This document shows positions 18,415 through 27,468 of a DNA stretch of 64,000 bases, piece after piece. The stretch is from Alkalimonas sp. (lineage in GTDB: Bacteria; Pseudomonadota; Gammaproteobacteria; Enterobacterales; Alteromonadaceae), in contig NZ_JAFIFQ010000001.1 in the NCBI RefSeq assembly GCF_020831925.1, forward strand, positions 62,001 to 126,000, written 5' to 3'. Numbering within the stretch: the first letter of the stretch is position 1; each line of letters starts with the position of its first letter. Both the position numbers and the translations under genes were made by a program. The notes beneath the pieces were generated by a model. The model was not told where the DNA came from. It saw nothing but the letters and a program-made list of their open reading frames with translations, and did not search any database.

Positions 18415-19293
18415 ATGAAACTACTCATTACCGGCAGCTCAGGCCAGGTTGGCACTGAGCTCAAACAACAACTGCTAAGGCAGGCCGAGCTGCTAACACC
18501 AACCCGAGCCGAGCTGGATTTAGCCGATGCATCTGCTGTACAGGCCTATTTAGCGCAGCATCATCCAGCAGTCATTATCAATGCGGCTGCTTATACGGCG
18601 GTCGATTTGGCCGAAACCGAGCAGGCAGCAGCTCTGGCGCTCAATGCCCAGCTACCAGAGTTGCTGTCGCGTTATTGCGCTGCTAGCGGGGCCTATCTGA
18701 TGCATTACTCCACCGATTACGTCTATCCGGGTACCGGCACCACCCCCTGGCAGGAAGACAGTGTCACCGGCCCGCTGAATGTGTATGGTCACAGCAAGTT
18801 GCAAGGTGATCTAGCGGTGCAACAACACTGCCCGACGGCGCTGATTTTTCGTACCAGTTGGGTTTATGCCCGGCAGGGCAAAAATTTTGTGCAGACTATC
18901 TTGCGGCTGGCGAAAGAGAAAACCGAACTGCGTATCGTGGCCGATCAAATCGGCGCTCCTACACCCGCCAGCCTGATTGCCGCCATCAGCCATCAAGCGC
19001 TGTCGCGCTGGCAAGCTGGTACAGCCATCGCCGGTGGCGTCTATCACCTGGCCCCGCGCGGCAGCTGCAGTTGGTACGATTTTGCCAAAGTTATTGTGAG
19101 CCAGGCCATAGCAGAAGGGCAGTCACTGGCACTGTCACCAGAGTCGATTCAGCCCATACCCAGCAGCGATTACCCAACCCCGGCCAGGCGGCCGCTGAAT
19201 TCACGGCTTCATGTGGATAAACTGGAGCAGGCCCTTGGCATTCGCATGCCCGAGTGGCAGGAGGCGTTTCATAACTTGCGAAGCGAGCAGTAA
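18415..19293 (+). CDS. rfbD: dTDP-4-dehydrorhamnose reductase
   Basis: The last step of dTDP-L-rhamnose synthesis, reducing the 4-keto group with NAD(P)H. It has 292 residues. The cofactor motif is GSSGQVGTEL (about 7-16), NAAAYTAVDLAE is the family signature, the catalytic set is STDYVYPG and YGHSKLQGD, and the C-terminal motif RPLNSRL is present. It follows rfbB by 31 bases. Confidence 0.95.
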   Translation: MKLLITGSSGQVGTELKQQLLRQAELLTPTRAELDLADASAVQAYLAQHHPAVIINAAAYTAVDLAETEQAAALALNAQLPELLSRYCAASGAYLMHYSTDYVYPGTGTTPWQEDSVTGPLNVYGHSKLQGDLAVQQHCPTALIFRTSWVYARQGKNFVQTILRLAKEKTELRIVADQIGAPTPASLIAAISHQALSRWQAGTAIAGGVYHLAPRGSCSWYDFAKVIVSQAIAEGQSLALSPESIQPIPSSDYPTPARRPLNSRLHVDKLEQALGIRMPEWQEAFHNLRSEQ

Positions 19294-19377
19294 CCTGCCG
19301 TTTCACGGCGGTCACTAGCATCTTCAGCTCTCAGCAAGTATCATAAAGCCGCACGTCAAACTCAGGGAATGAACGCT

Positions 19378-20553
19378 ATGTCGGAATACAAAATTGCCAT
19401 TGCCGGAACCGGCTATGTAGGCTTATCCAACGCCATGCTACTGGCACAACACCACCAGGTTGTTGCCTTGGATATTCTTCCGGAAAAAGTCGCTTTACTA
19501 AATGACGGTAAGTCACCGATTGAAGACAAAGAGATTACTGAGTTTCTTACCAATAAAGCACTCAATTTTACGGCCACGACCGACAAAAACCAGGCCTATC
19601 AACACGCTGATTTTGTCGTGATTGCCACCCCAACGGACTATGACCCTGAAAATAATTACTTTAATACCAGCAGTGTCGAAGCCGTCATAGCCGACGTGAT
19701 GGCAATTAACCCCAACGCAGTGATGGTTATTAAGTCCACCGTGCCGGTCGGCTATACCGCAGCAACCAAGCAACGACTAAAGCTTGATAATTTACTATTT
19801 TCCCCCGAGTTTCTGCGCGAGGGTAAGGCCTTGTACGATAACTTGTATCCATCCAGAATCATTGTGGGGGAGCGCTCAGGGCGGGCGGAAATTTTTGCGT
19901 CCATGTTACAACAAGGCGCCATTAAACAGGATATTCCGGTACTTTTTACCGACAGCACCGAAGCCGAGGCCATTAAGCTGTTCTCCAATACCTACCTAGC
20001 CATGCGGGTGGCGTTTTTTAATGAGCTGGATTCCTATGCCGAAAGTCATGGCCTTGATAGTCGGCAAATCATTGAAGGGGTAGGGCTGGATCCCCGTATC
20101 GGCAATCATTACAACAACCCCAGTTTTGGCTATGGCGGCTATTGCTTACCTAAAGATACCAAGCAACTGCTGGCCAACTATCAGAATGTACCTAACAACA
20201 TCATTCAAGCCATTGTCGATGCCAATCAAACTCGTAAAGACTTCATTGCCACCTCGATTGTCAATAAGAACCCTAAGGTGGTTGGCATTTACCGCTTAGT
20301 TATGAAGTCAGGCTCCGATAATTTTAGAGCTTCTGCCATTCAGGGTATTATGAAGCGCATTAAAGCCAAAGGCATTGAAGTGGTGGTGTTCGAACCCGAG
20401 TTGAAGGAGTCGCACTTTTTCCGTTCACGGGTGATCAGGGATCTGCAAGAGTTTAAGCAGCTGTCGGATGTCATTGTTGCCAATCGCCGCACCGAAGCAC
20501 TGGCGGATGTAGAAGAGAAAGTCTATACCCGTGACTTGTTTGGCAGTGATTAG
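19378..20553 (+). CDS. ugd: UDP-glucose 6-dehydrogenase
   Basis: Oxidises UDP-glucose to UDP-glucuronate with two NAD+, supplying glucuronic acid for capsule. It has 391 residues. The NAD motif is GTGYVGLS, the middle signature is [11 protein letters not shown], and the catalytic Cys is in [13 protein letters not shown]. The length and the Lys-rich central part match the short E. coli-type Ugd. I chose the ATG at 19378 because AGGGA is nine bases upstream; the ATG at 19369 sits directly on that site. It lies between rfbD and rfbA, so the rhamnose genes are interrupted by it. Confidence 0.95.
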   Translation: MSEYKIAIAGTGYVGLSNAMLLAQHHQVVALDILPEKVALLNDGKSPIEDKEITEFLTNKALNFTATTDKNQAYQHADFVVIATPTDYDPENNYFNTSSVEAVIADVMAINPNAVMVIKSTVPVGYTAATKQRLKLDNLLFSPEFLREGKALYDNLYPSRIIVGERSGRAEIFASMLQQGAIKQDIPVLFTDSTEAEAIKLFSNTYLAMRVAFFNELDSYAESHGLDSRQIIEGVGLDPRIGNHYNNPSFGYGGYCLPKDTKQLLANYQNVPNNIIQAIVDANQTRKDFIATSIVNKNPKVVGIYRLVMKSGSDNFRASAIQGIMKRIKAKGIEVVVFEPELKESHFFRSRVIRDLQEFKQLSDVIVANRRTEALADVEEKVYTRDLFGSD

Positions 20554-20565
20554 CTGGCACTGCCA
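20541..20565 (+). other. Stem-loop around the ugd stop codon
   Basis: TGGCAGTG (20541-20548) pairs exactly with CACTGCCA (20558-20565). The TAG stop (20551-20553) is in the 9-base loop. There is no T-run, so it is not a typical terminator; it may stabilise the mRNA end or attenuate. Confidence 0.5.
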
Positions 20566-20664
20566 GCGCTCACTCTTGGCTAACCGACTTGCTCTTTGTC
20601 CTTAAAAAACTTAAGATGCCCATTCAATTTAGACTGGCATATTGCCTGGGCAGAGGACACAGTT

Positions 20665-21531
20665 TTGCGCAAAGGTATCGTACTGGCAGGAGGCTCTGGT
20701 ACACGCTTGCATCCCATTACGCTTGGGATTTCCAAGCAATTGCTGCCCATTTACGACAAGCCCATGATTTACTATCCGATCTCGGTGCTCATGCTGGCCG
20801 GGATCCGTGATATTTTAATCATAACCACCCCAGACGACCAACCTGGTTTCAAACGACTGCTTGGCAGTGGTGAACAGTTTGGCGTGCGTTTTGAGTACTG
20901 CATCCAGCCCAAACCGGAAGGCTTGGCTCAGGCTTTTATCCTGGCTGAAGACTTTTTACAGCAACAGCCTGTCTGCATGGTGCTGGGTGATAATATTTTC
21001 CATGGTCAAAGTTTCAGTGCACAGTTAAAAGCGGCCAGTTTGCAGCAGCAAGGAGCTACCATTTTTGGCTACCAGGTCAAAAATCCGGAATGCTTTGGTG
21101 TGGTTGAGTTTGATGATGACGGCAAAGTTCTGTCGATTGAAGAAAAACCCAAGCAGCCTAAATCCAATTATGCAGTTACCGGTTTGTATTTTTACGACGA
21201 TAACGTTAGTCAACTGGCCAGGCAGCTCAAACCATCCGAACGTGGTGAGTTGGAAATCACCTGCCTGAACAACCTTTATCTGGAGCAAGGCACCTTGCAG
21301 GTTGAGCGTTTTGGTCGTGGTTTCGCGTGGTTGGATACAGGTACCCACGACAGCCTGCTCGATGCCGCCCATTATGTGCAAACCATCGAGCACCGTCAGG
21401 GGTTAAAAGTGGCTTGTTTGGAAGAAATTGCCTGGCGCCAGGGCTGGGTAGACGATAAACATTTACTTAAACGGGCCCGTGCCTTTGCCAAAACCGGCTA
21501 TGGCGCCTATTTACGCCATTTGGTCGATTAG
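20665..21531 (+). CDS. rfbA: Glucose-1-phosphate thymidylyltransferase
   Basis: The first step of dTDP-rhamnose synthesis: glucose-1-phosphate and dTTP to dTDP-glucose. Starting at the TTG at 20665 gives 288 residues beginning [15 protein letters not shown], the standard family N-terminus and length, with AGAGGAC just upstream. An ATG at 20596 would add 23 residues that do not belong to the family. Motifs seen are [36 protein letters not shown] and [10 protein letters not shown]. Confidence 0.94.
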   Translation: MRKGIVLAGGSGTRLHPITLGISKQLLPIYDKPMIYYPISVLMLAGIRDILIITTPDDQPGFKRLLGSGEQFGVRFEYCIQPKPEGLAQAFILAEDFLQQQPVCMVLGDNIFHGQSFSAQLKAASLQQQGATIFGYQVKNPECFGVVEFDDDGKVLSIEEKPKQPKSNYAVTGLYFYDDNVSQLARQLKPSERGELEITCLNNLYLEQGTLQVERFGRGFAWLDTGTHDSLLDAAHYVQTIEHRQGLKVACLEEIAWRQGWVDDKHLLKRARAFAKTGYGAYLRHLVD

Positions 21532-21563
21532 CCCCTATTTCAGGACGAAACCAAGGAATTTGT

Positions 21564-22475
21564 ATGAAAGTCACCAAAGCTGTTATTCCGGTTGCCGGCC
21601 TTGGCACCCGTATGTTGCCTGCCACCAAAGCGATTCCGAAAGAGATGCTGCCGGTGGTGGATAAGCCGCTGATCCAGTACGTGGTGAATGAGTGCATTGC
21701 AGCTGGCATCAAAGAGATTGTGCTGGTGACTCACTCATCCAAAAACTCCATAGAAAACCATTTTGATAAAAGCTTTGAGCTTGAATCCATGCTGGAGAAG
21801 CGGGTTAAGCGTCAGCTGCTCGATGAAGTACAGGCGATATGCCCGAAAGATGTCACCATCATGCATGTTCGCCAGGGTGAAGCCAAGGGTCTGGGCCATG
21901 CGGTACTTTGCGCTTATCCATTAATTGGCGATAACCCCTTTGCCGTAGTATTGCCGGATGTGTTGATTGATCATTACGACTGCAATCCTAAGCAGGATAA
22001 CCTGGCTGAAATGATCAAACTGTTCGAGAGCGATGGTGTGAGCCAGGTGATGGTCGAACCGGTACCGATGGAACAGGTTAGCAGCTATGGGGTAGCCGAT
22101 GTGGAAGGCCATCAGATGCACAGCGGCGAATCGGTAAAAATGACGGCCATTGTTGAAAAGCCGGCGGTGGAAGATGCTCCTTCTAATCTTTCGGTGGTCG
22201 GACGCTATGTGTTCTCTGCTGATCTTTGGGAAGCTTTGCAGTACACGCCGATTGGGGCTGGAGACGAAGTTCAGTTGACGGATGGCATTGCGATCCTTAT
22301 GAAGCAACAACCAGTCAATGCTTACCATATCAAAGGTCGCAGCCATGATTGTGGTAATAAACTGGGCTATATGAAAACCTTTGTGGAGTTCGGTCTGCGT
22401 AGTCAGGTTCTTGGGAAGGATTTCACGGCTGCCATGCATGAACTAATGGTCAAGTACCCGCCACAGAACAACTAA
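21564..22475 (+). CDS. galU: UTP-glucose-1-phosphate uridylyltransferase
   Basis: Makes UDP-glucose, the substrate of the ugd product encoded upstream. It has 303 residues. The nucleotide-binding motif is [15 protein letters not shown], followed by [15 protein letters not shown], the Asp in VLPDVLID, and VEKP. It is placed between rfbA and rfbC, giving one nucleotide-sugar supply block (rfbB, rfbD, ugd, rfbA, galU, rfbC) with short gaps. Confidence 0.95.
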   Translation: MKVTKAVIPVAGLGTRMLPATKAIPKEMLPVVDKPLIQYVVNECIAAGIKEIVLVTHSSKNSIENHFDKSFELESMLEKRVKRQLLDEVQAICPKDVTIMHVRQGEAKGLGHAVLCAYPLIGDNPFAVVLPDVLIDHYDCNPKQDNLAEMIKLFESDGVSQVMVEPVPMEQVSSYGVADVEGHQMHSGESVKMTAIVEKPAVEDAPSNLSVVGRYVFSADLWEALQYTPIGAGDEVQLTDGIAILMKQQPVNAYHIKGRSHDCGNKLGYMKTFVEFGLRSQVLGKDFTAAMHELMVKYPPQNN

Positions 22476-22487
22476 GAAAGCGAACGC

Positions 22488-23033
22488 ATGCAGATTACAG
22501 CAACCGCCATCCCAGACGTACTGCTCATCACCCCCAAGGTATTTGCAGATGAACGCGGCTTTTTTTTGGAAAGCTATAACCAACGTCAGTTTGAACAGGC
22601 CATAGGCCGCAACCTTACCTTCGTGCAGGATAATCACTCCAAATCGGGGCGCGGCGTGTTGCGCGGTTTGCATTATCAGATTAAACAGCCACAGGGTAAG
22701 CTGGTACGGGTGGTGCAGGGAGAGGTTTTGGATGTGGCCGTGGATCTGCGTCGTTCATCGCCCACATTCGGTCACTGGGTAAGTGCGCTCTTGACGGCTG
22801 AAAACAAAATGCAAATGTGGGTGCCGGAAGGTTTTGCCCATGGCTTTATTGTGCTCAGTGATACTGCTGAATTTGTTTATAAGGCCACGGATTATTATGC
22901 CCCGGAATTCGAGCGAGCCATTCGCTGGGACGACCCGGAACTGGCCATCGATTGGCAGTATGCCACCACGCCAGCACTGTCTGCTAAAGACTTGCAGGCC
23001 AAAAGCTTTTCTGGTGCTGAGTATTACCCATAA
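22488..23033 (+). CDS. rfbC: dTDP-4-dehydrorhamnose 3,5-epimerase
   Basis: The third step of dTDP-rhamnose synthesis, a cupin-fold enzyme of 181 residues. Motifs are FLESYNQRQF, the catalytic His in RGLHYQ, then GKLVRVVQGEVLDVAVDLR, and the Tyr/Asp region FVYKATDYYAPE. It starts 12 bases after galU and is the last gene before an intrinsic terminator. Confidence 0.95.
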   Translation: MQITATAIPDVLLITPKVFADERGFFLESYNQRQFEQAIGRNLTFVQDNHSKSGRGVLRGLHYQIKQPQGKLVRVVQGEVLDVAVDLRRSSPTFGHWVSALLTAENKMQMWVPEGFAHGFIVLSDTAEFVYKATDYYAPEFERAIRWDDPELAIDWQYATTPALSAKDLQAKSFSGAEYYP

Positions 23034-23083
23034 AGCAAAAATCAGTCAGTATCTTTAACAGGGCTATGTTACAATCCGATGTC

Positions 23084-23106
23084 AACCGGAATTCATTCCG
23101 GTTTTT
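23084..23106 (+). terminator. Intrinsic terminator after rfbC
   Basis: AACCGGAA (23084-23091) and TTCCGGTT (23096-23103) form an 8-base stem with loop TTCA, and the T-run continues to 23106. It separates the nucleotide-sugar block from the glycerol-phosphate genes downstream. Confidence 0.8.
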
Positions 23107-23150
23107 CAATTGTCAGTACGAGCACTCGGATCGCAGTCAGGAACTCAGGC

Positions 23151-23606
23151 ATGAAAAACATCATTACTTACGGCACCTTCGACCTTTTTCATATTGGCCA
23201 CTTGAATCTGCTGAAACGTCTTTCCGAAATGGGCCAGTTAACGGTTGCCGTATCAACCGACGAGTTTAATGAAGGCAAAGGGAAAAAAACCATTATCCCC
23301 TTTGACCAGCGCATCGAAATTGTTCGTGGTTGTCGCTATGTCCACCAAGCGATCCCAGAGTGCAGCTGGGAGCAAAAAATTAAAGATATTCAAACCTATG
23401 ATATCGATACTTTTGTGATAGGCGATGATTGGCAAGGCAAGTTCGACTTTTTAAAAGAGTACTGCGAAGTGGTGTACTTGCCACGTACTGAAGGCATTTC
23501 CACCACTCAGTTGAAAAAAGCATTAAGTGCTTTTTCCAGCATCAACAAAGAAGAATTTATGCGCGCTTTTGAAATTCTGGAAATGCTAAAAGCCGACTTA
23601 AATTAA
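23151..23606 (+). CDS. tagD: Glycerol-3-phosphate cytidylyltransferase-like protein (TagD type)
   Basis: Activates glycerol-3-phosphate as CDP-glycerol. It has 151 residues from the ATG at 23151 (MKNIITYGTFDLFHIGHL). The CTP-binding HxGH motif is HIGH (about 14-17) and the second signature is EGISTTQLKK. The length and the motifs GTFDLFHIGH, VSTDEFN and VIGDDW match TagD closely. An upstream ATG at 23079 would add 24 unrelated residues encoded across the terminator. The next gene carries a CDP-glycerol glycerophosphotransferase domain, which supports the assignment. Glycerol-phosphate from GpsA (57406-58419) could feed it. Confidence 0.9.
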   Translation: MKNIITYGTFDLFHIGHLNLLKRLSEMGQLTVAVSTDEFNEGKGKKTIIPFDQRIEIVRGCRYVHQAIPECSWEQKIKDIQTYDIDTFVIGDDWQGKFDFLKEYCEVVYLPRTEGISTTQLKKALSAFSSINKEEFMRAFEILEMLKADLN

Positions 23607-23626
23607 CAAAAACTGGGATCCCTGCT

Positions 23627-26600
23627 ATGCGCGTGATCAAACAACTGCTAAAAAAACAACAACAAAAAAAGAAGTTTCAGCAGCAGCTTGCGCTAATTCG
23701 ACAATCGGATTATTTCGATGCAAGTTTTTATTTGGAGCAATATCCGGATGTAGCTGCTGCAGGCCTTGATGCGGCGGAACATTTTCTGAAATATGGAGCC
23801 AACGAGCTACGTCAACCTAGTCCCCGTTTTGATACTGCTTTCTACTTACAACAATACCCGGATGTTGCCACCAGTGCACTAAACCCATTGATCCACTTCT
23901 TGCGTTTTGGCAGTCGCGAAGGGCGCCAACCGAATCAAGACCAAAGCCAGCGAACATCTTTAGCAGAAGTCGAGCAGCAACTGCAATTGCAGATTAGCAT
24001 GGATCCGAACAACCCGGATCTGTTCGATGAGTTGGCTCTTGTATTACAGCGGCAAGGAAAGTATTGGCAAGAGGTGCAAGCGCTGCAGGCTTCATTAAAA
24101 CTGGACAGCCAGAGTGCACTGCGTCATTACCGTTTGGGGCAGGCGCTGGATGTCATGCAGAAGTTTCACGAGTCTGCCGATGCCTACCAACAAGCGACTG
24201 AGCTTGATCCTTCCCAGCCAGAGTGGTTTTTCCGGCTTGGTTTTGCATTGCAACGCAGTCAAGCGGATACCCTTACTGTGCAGCAGGCATTTCAAAAAGC
24301 CATGGAGCTGGATCAGACATTGCAAAGCCATCAGTTTGGCATTGGCGCATTTCACCAGCAGCAGGCCAACTGGCAAGAAGCGATTGCCTGCTATCAAGAC
24401 CGCTTAGCACAGCGTCCTAAAGACGCGGAGCTTCTTTACCGCTTGGGTTATGCTTATGACCGTTTGTACAACTGGGCCAAAGCAGAAGATTATTACTGCC
24501 AAGCGTTGGCCAAAATGGATAACGTCGACTGGTATTTCCGGCTTGGTTTTGTACTGGAGCGTCAAAAGAAATTCTCACAAGCCGCCGTTGCCTATCAATT
24601 TGCGGCCAAAAACCGCCAACGACATACACCCTACTGGCATTACCGTTGTGGTTACGTTTTATTGCAAGCCGGTGAGTATCAAGCGGCATGTCAGGCATTT
24701 CTGAATGTATCCGTAGCTCCTGAACTGTTCCAAAGTGCTGAGTTTGTGGCCGATGAAGCAGCTATGGCGCTGCATGATAGATTGCTGACATTGCAGAAAA
24801 CCCATTGGCAAAACGAACAAAAGCGCTTACAAAAAGTGCTGAAAAAAGACTGCACACTGGCTGATGACTGGTATGCACTGGGCAATGCTTACGAGTATCA
24901 ACAGGCCTGGTCGGATGCAAGAGATGCGTATCAGCAAGCACTGAAAAGGTGTAATCAGTACAATCCAAACTGGTACTTCCGCTTAGGCTTTGTGAGGTAT
25001 AAGCTGGGTTTTTTCCAGCAAGCCGCGGATGCGTTTTCGCACAGCCATCCGGTGCGGCAGGCGCATGGTGTTTCTGAAAAGCCGTTGAATGGAAGTGCAG
25101 CACTGCAACTACGGTATGCGGAATATTATGAGACTCTGCCACTGCAATCGAACACCATACTCTTTGAAAGCTTCAGTGGTAAGTCGATCTCTTGCAATCC
25201 TTACGCCTTATTTCTTGAAATGCAGGCCGATCCACGCTACCAGTCCTGGGAGTTCATCTGGGTCATTGATTCCATCGACAAAGTCCCATTGAACTTACGA
25301 AACAAGCTCAATGTCAGCTTTATTGAGCGGGGCAGTGATCGCTATTTAAGAGCCATCGCCGAAAGCGCATACCTGGTGAACAACAGTGGATTTCCACCAT
25401 ACTATGTTCGTAAAGAAGGCCAGCGCTATCTGGCTACCTGGCATGGAACTCCGCTGAAAACTTTGGGCAAAGAGCAAAAATACAAATTTTTTGATCACAA
25501 GCGCACTCAACGCAATTTTTTGCAATCTACCCATATCATCAGTCCAAATAAACACACGACAGACATTTTGTTCGATAGCTATGACATTCGTCGTATTTAC
25601 CAGGGAAAATTGGCTGAAACCGGTTACCCCAGGATTGACCTGACACTTAACCAAAATCCGCAAAGTGTGCTTGAGCTCAAAAAAGCTTTGGGTATTTTGG
25701 ATGAACGTCCAATCGTATTATACGCCCCGACCTGGCGTGGTACTTTGCAAGAAGTCGAGTTTGATACCCGCAGACTCGAACAAGACATCGCCAGGATGGC
25801 CTCATTAGGTGGCCATGTGCTGTTCCGGGGGCACAGCTTGTTGGAGCAGTGCCTTGCGGAAGTCAAACTCGGCTGTACCGTGGTACCGGCGCACATTGAT
25901 AGTAATGCTCTGCTATCCGTTGTCGATATTCTAATTACAGATTACTCCAGCATCTTCTTTGATTTTATCCCTCTCAAACGGCCGATTATCTATTACGCCT
26001 ACGACTTGGAAGAGTATCAGACGGAGCGAGGTCTGTACTTCGAGATGACACAGATGCCAGGGCGGGTTTGCAGTACCATGGATGAGGTTCAGGCTGAGTT
26101 GATGGCTTGTCTCAGTGCCCAAACAACAGGGTTGCATGGTGCAGAAGCGGCGATGCAACGCTTTAATCATCACGACGATGGCAAGGCCAGTGCTCGTGTG
26201 TTGCAGCTATTTTTAGACGATGACAACAGCTATGTTGTTGCACCAAATACCGACCAGTCCATTGGGAATATGCTCATTTTTCCGGGTGGTATGATACCCA
26301 ATGGTATCACCACCTCATTTATTAATTTAATTCGGGCCCTCTCATCTGAAAAGATACATCCGGTCATTATTTTTTCGCCAGGAAACATTGAGTTCAATGC
26401 GGATTGCCGCGAGCAGTTCGATCGTATTGGCTATCAGCATGACTTTGTGCCTCGTTTTGGCAATGTGTTGATGACACTGGAAGAACGAGCTATCCGTTCT
26501 TATGCGGATCAGCGACGCTATCACGACATTTCACCAGAGCAACACGAGGTACTTGACCGGATGTATGCGCGTGAGTACTTGCGGTTACTCGGGCATGCAC

Positions 26601-27454
26601 GAATTGATCGGATTGTGCACTTTTCTGGTTATGACGAATTCTGGACCAAGGTGTTTGCCAGTGTTGCTAATACGCAAAAAAGCATCTACTTGCACAATGA
26701 TCTTTATGCCGAGCACACCGAGCGTTTTCCTTTTTTGCAGGTCAACTTCAGCTTGTACCATAAGTATGATCAACTGGTGTCAGTCTCTGAGCTTACGTCT
26801 GAACTCAATAAGAACAATTTGGCACCACGCTATCAGTTGCCCGATGATCGCTTTATTTTTTGCAACAACTTGCAAAATCCGGCTGATGTGCAAAGCCGTG
26901 CGGCGGAGCCTTTGCTGGCAGCGGATCAGGAATTATTCCAACAGAACAAAACAACCTTTATCACCATGGGGCGTTTGTCGATAGAAAAAGATCACAGCAA
27001 GTTGATTCGTGCTTTTGCTCAGCTGCAGAAAGCCAATCCGTCAACCCAGCTGTTGATCCTGGGAGATGGTCCGTTAAAAGTACAACTGAATCAGTTGGTA
27101 CAAAGTCTGAATCTCAGCCATGCCGTGCATTTGCTTGGGCAGCGCACGAATCCATTCCCACTCTTGCAGGCGGCGGATTGCTTTGTGCTGTCATCCAATC
27201 ACGAAGGTCAGCCAATGGTACTTTTTGAGGCCATGATCCTGAAAAAACCTATCATTTCTACCGATATTGTTGGCTCGCGTAGTGCGATTGAAGGCCGATC
27301 AGGTTGTCTGGTAGAGAACTCGGTGCAAGGGCTTACGGTTGCCATGCAGCGTTTCTGTGTCGGTCAGTTAGAAACGTCCGAGTATGATATTAGTAGCTAT
27401 CAACGTGAATCGTTGGCCATGTTTTATGAGAAAGTCTGTCAACTAAAGGGATAA
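23627..27454 (+). CDS. Multidomain TagF-like glycerophosphotransferase fused to a GT4 glycosyltransferase
   Basis: A 1275-residue protein likely to build a glycerol-phosphate-containing capsule at the cytoplasmic membrane face. Domains in order: a basic Gln/Lys-rich start (1-25); two copies of a 36-38 residue repeat (FYLEQYPDVAAAGL, 30-67; FYLQQYPDVATSAL, 68-103); tetratricopeptide-like repeats (about 125-475, recurring W-Y/F-FRLGF); a CDP-glycerol glycerophosphotransferase domain (about 508-865: WHGTPLKTLG 605-614, YAPTWRG 699-705, TDYSSIFFDF 771-780); and a GT4 domain (about 880-1275: GRLSIEKDH, SNHEGQPMVLFEAM). No membrane segment is seen. TagF-like polymerases fused to glycosyltransferases are known in Gram-negative capsules (Actinobacillus, Neisseria). 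This repeat-plus-TPR form is not one I recognise. Confidence 0.85.
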   Translation: MRVIKQLLKKQQQKKKFQQQLALIRQSDYFDASFYLEQYPDVAAAGLDAAEHFLKYGANELRQPSPRFDTAFYLQQYPDVATSALNPLIHFLRFGSREGRQPNQDQSQRTSLAEVEQQLQLQISMDPNNPDLFDELALVLQRQGKYWQEVQALQASLKLDSQSALRHYRLGQALDVMQKFHESADAYQQATELDPSQPEWFFRLGFALQRSQADTLTVQQAFQKAMELDQTLQSHQFGIGAFHQQQANWQEAIACYQDRLAQRPKDAELLYRLGYAYDRLYNWAKAEDYYCQALAKMDNVDWYFRLGFVLERQKKFSQAAVAYQFAAKNRQRHTPYWHYRCGYVLLQAGEYQAACQAFLNVSVAPELFQSAEFVADEAAMALHDRLLTLQKTHWQNEQKRLQKVLKKDCTLADDWYALGNAYEYQQAWSDARDAYQQALKRCNQYNPNWYFRLGFVRYKLGFFQQAADAFSHSHPVRQAHGVSEKPLNGSAALQLRYAEYYETLPLQSNTILFESFSGKSISCNPYALFLEMQADPRYQSWEFIWVIDSIDKVPLNLRNKLNVSFIERGSDRYLRAIAESAYLVNNSGFPPYYVRKEGQRYLATWHGTPLKTLGKEQKYKFFDHKRTQRNFLQSTHIISPNKHTTDILFDSYDIRRIYQGKLAETGYPRIDLTLNQNPQSVLELKKALGILDERPIVLYAPTWRGTLQEVEFDTRRLEQDIARMASLGGHVLFRGHSLLEQCLAEVKLGCTVVPAHIDSNALLSVVDILITDYSSIFFDFIPLKRPIIYYAYDLEEYQTERGLYFEMTQMPGRVCSTMDEVQAELMACLSAQTTGLHGAEAAMQRFNHHDDGKASARVLQLFLDDDNSYVVAPNTDQSIGNMLIFPGGMIPNGITTSFINLIRALSSEKIHPVIIFSPGNIEFNADCREQFDRIGYQHDFVPRFGNVLMTLEERAIRSYADQRRYHDISPEQHEVLDRMYAREYLRLLGHARIDRIVHFSGYDEFWTKVFASVANTQKSIYLHNDLYAEHTERFPFLQVNFSLYHKYDQLVSVSELTSELNKNNLAPRYQLPDDRFIFCNNLQNPADVQSRAAEPLLAADQELFQQNKTTFITMGRLSIEKDHSKLIRAFAQLQKANPSTQLLILGDGPLKVQLNQLVQSLNLSHAVHLLGQRTNPFPLLQAADCFVLSSNHEGQPMVLFEAMILKKPIISTDIVGSRSAIEGRSGCLVENSVQGLTVAMQRFCVGQLETSEYDISSYQRESLAMFYEKVCQLKG
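23714..23935 (+). repeat. Two tandem WYL..PDV-type protein repeats
   Basis: Two adjacent coding units of about 36-38 residues share the pattern F-D-x-x-F-Y-L-x-Q-Y-P-D-V-A, then P/A-x-x-H-F-L-x-x-G, then E-x-R-x-P. The same unit occurs at 58609-58713, 59994-60098 and 61443-61547. Confidence 0.85.
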
Positions 27455-27468
27455 TAAAGGGTTTTTAC

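Noticed and set aside
19369-20553. ATG at 19369 as the ugd start
   Set aside because: The ribosome binding site (AGGGA) would touch this ATG, while 19378 has proper spacing and begins with the family N-terminus.
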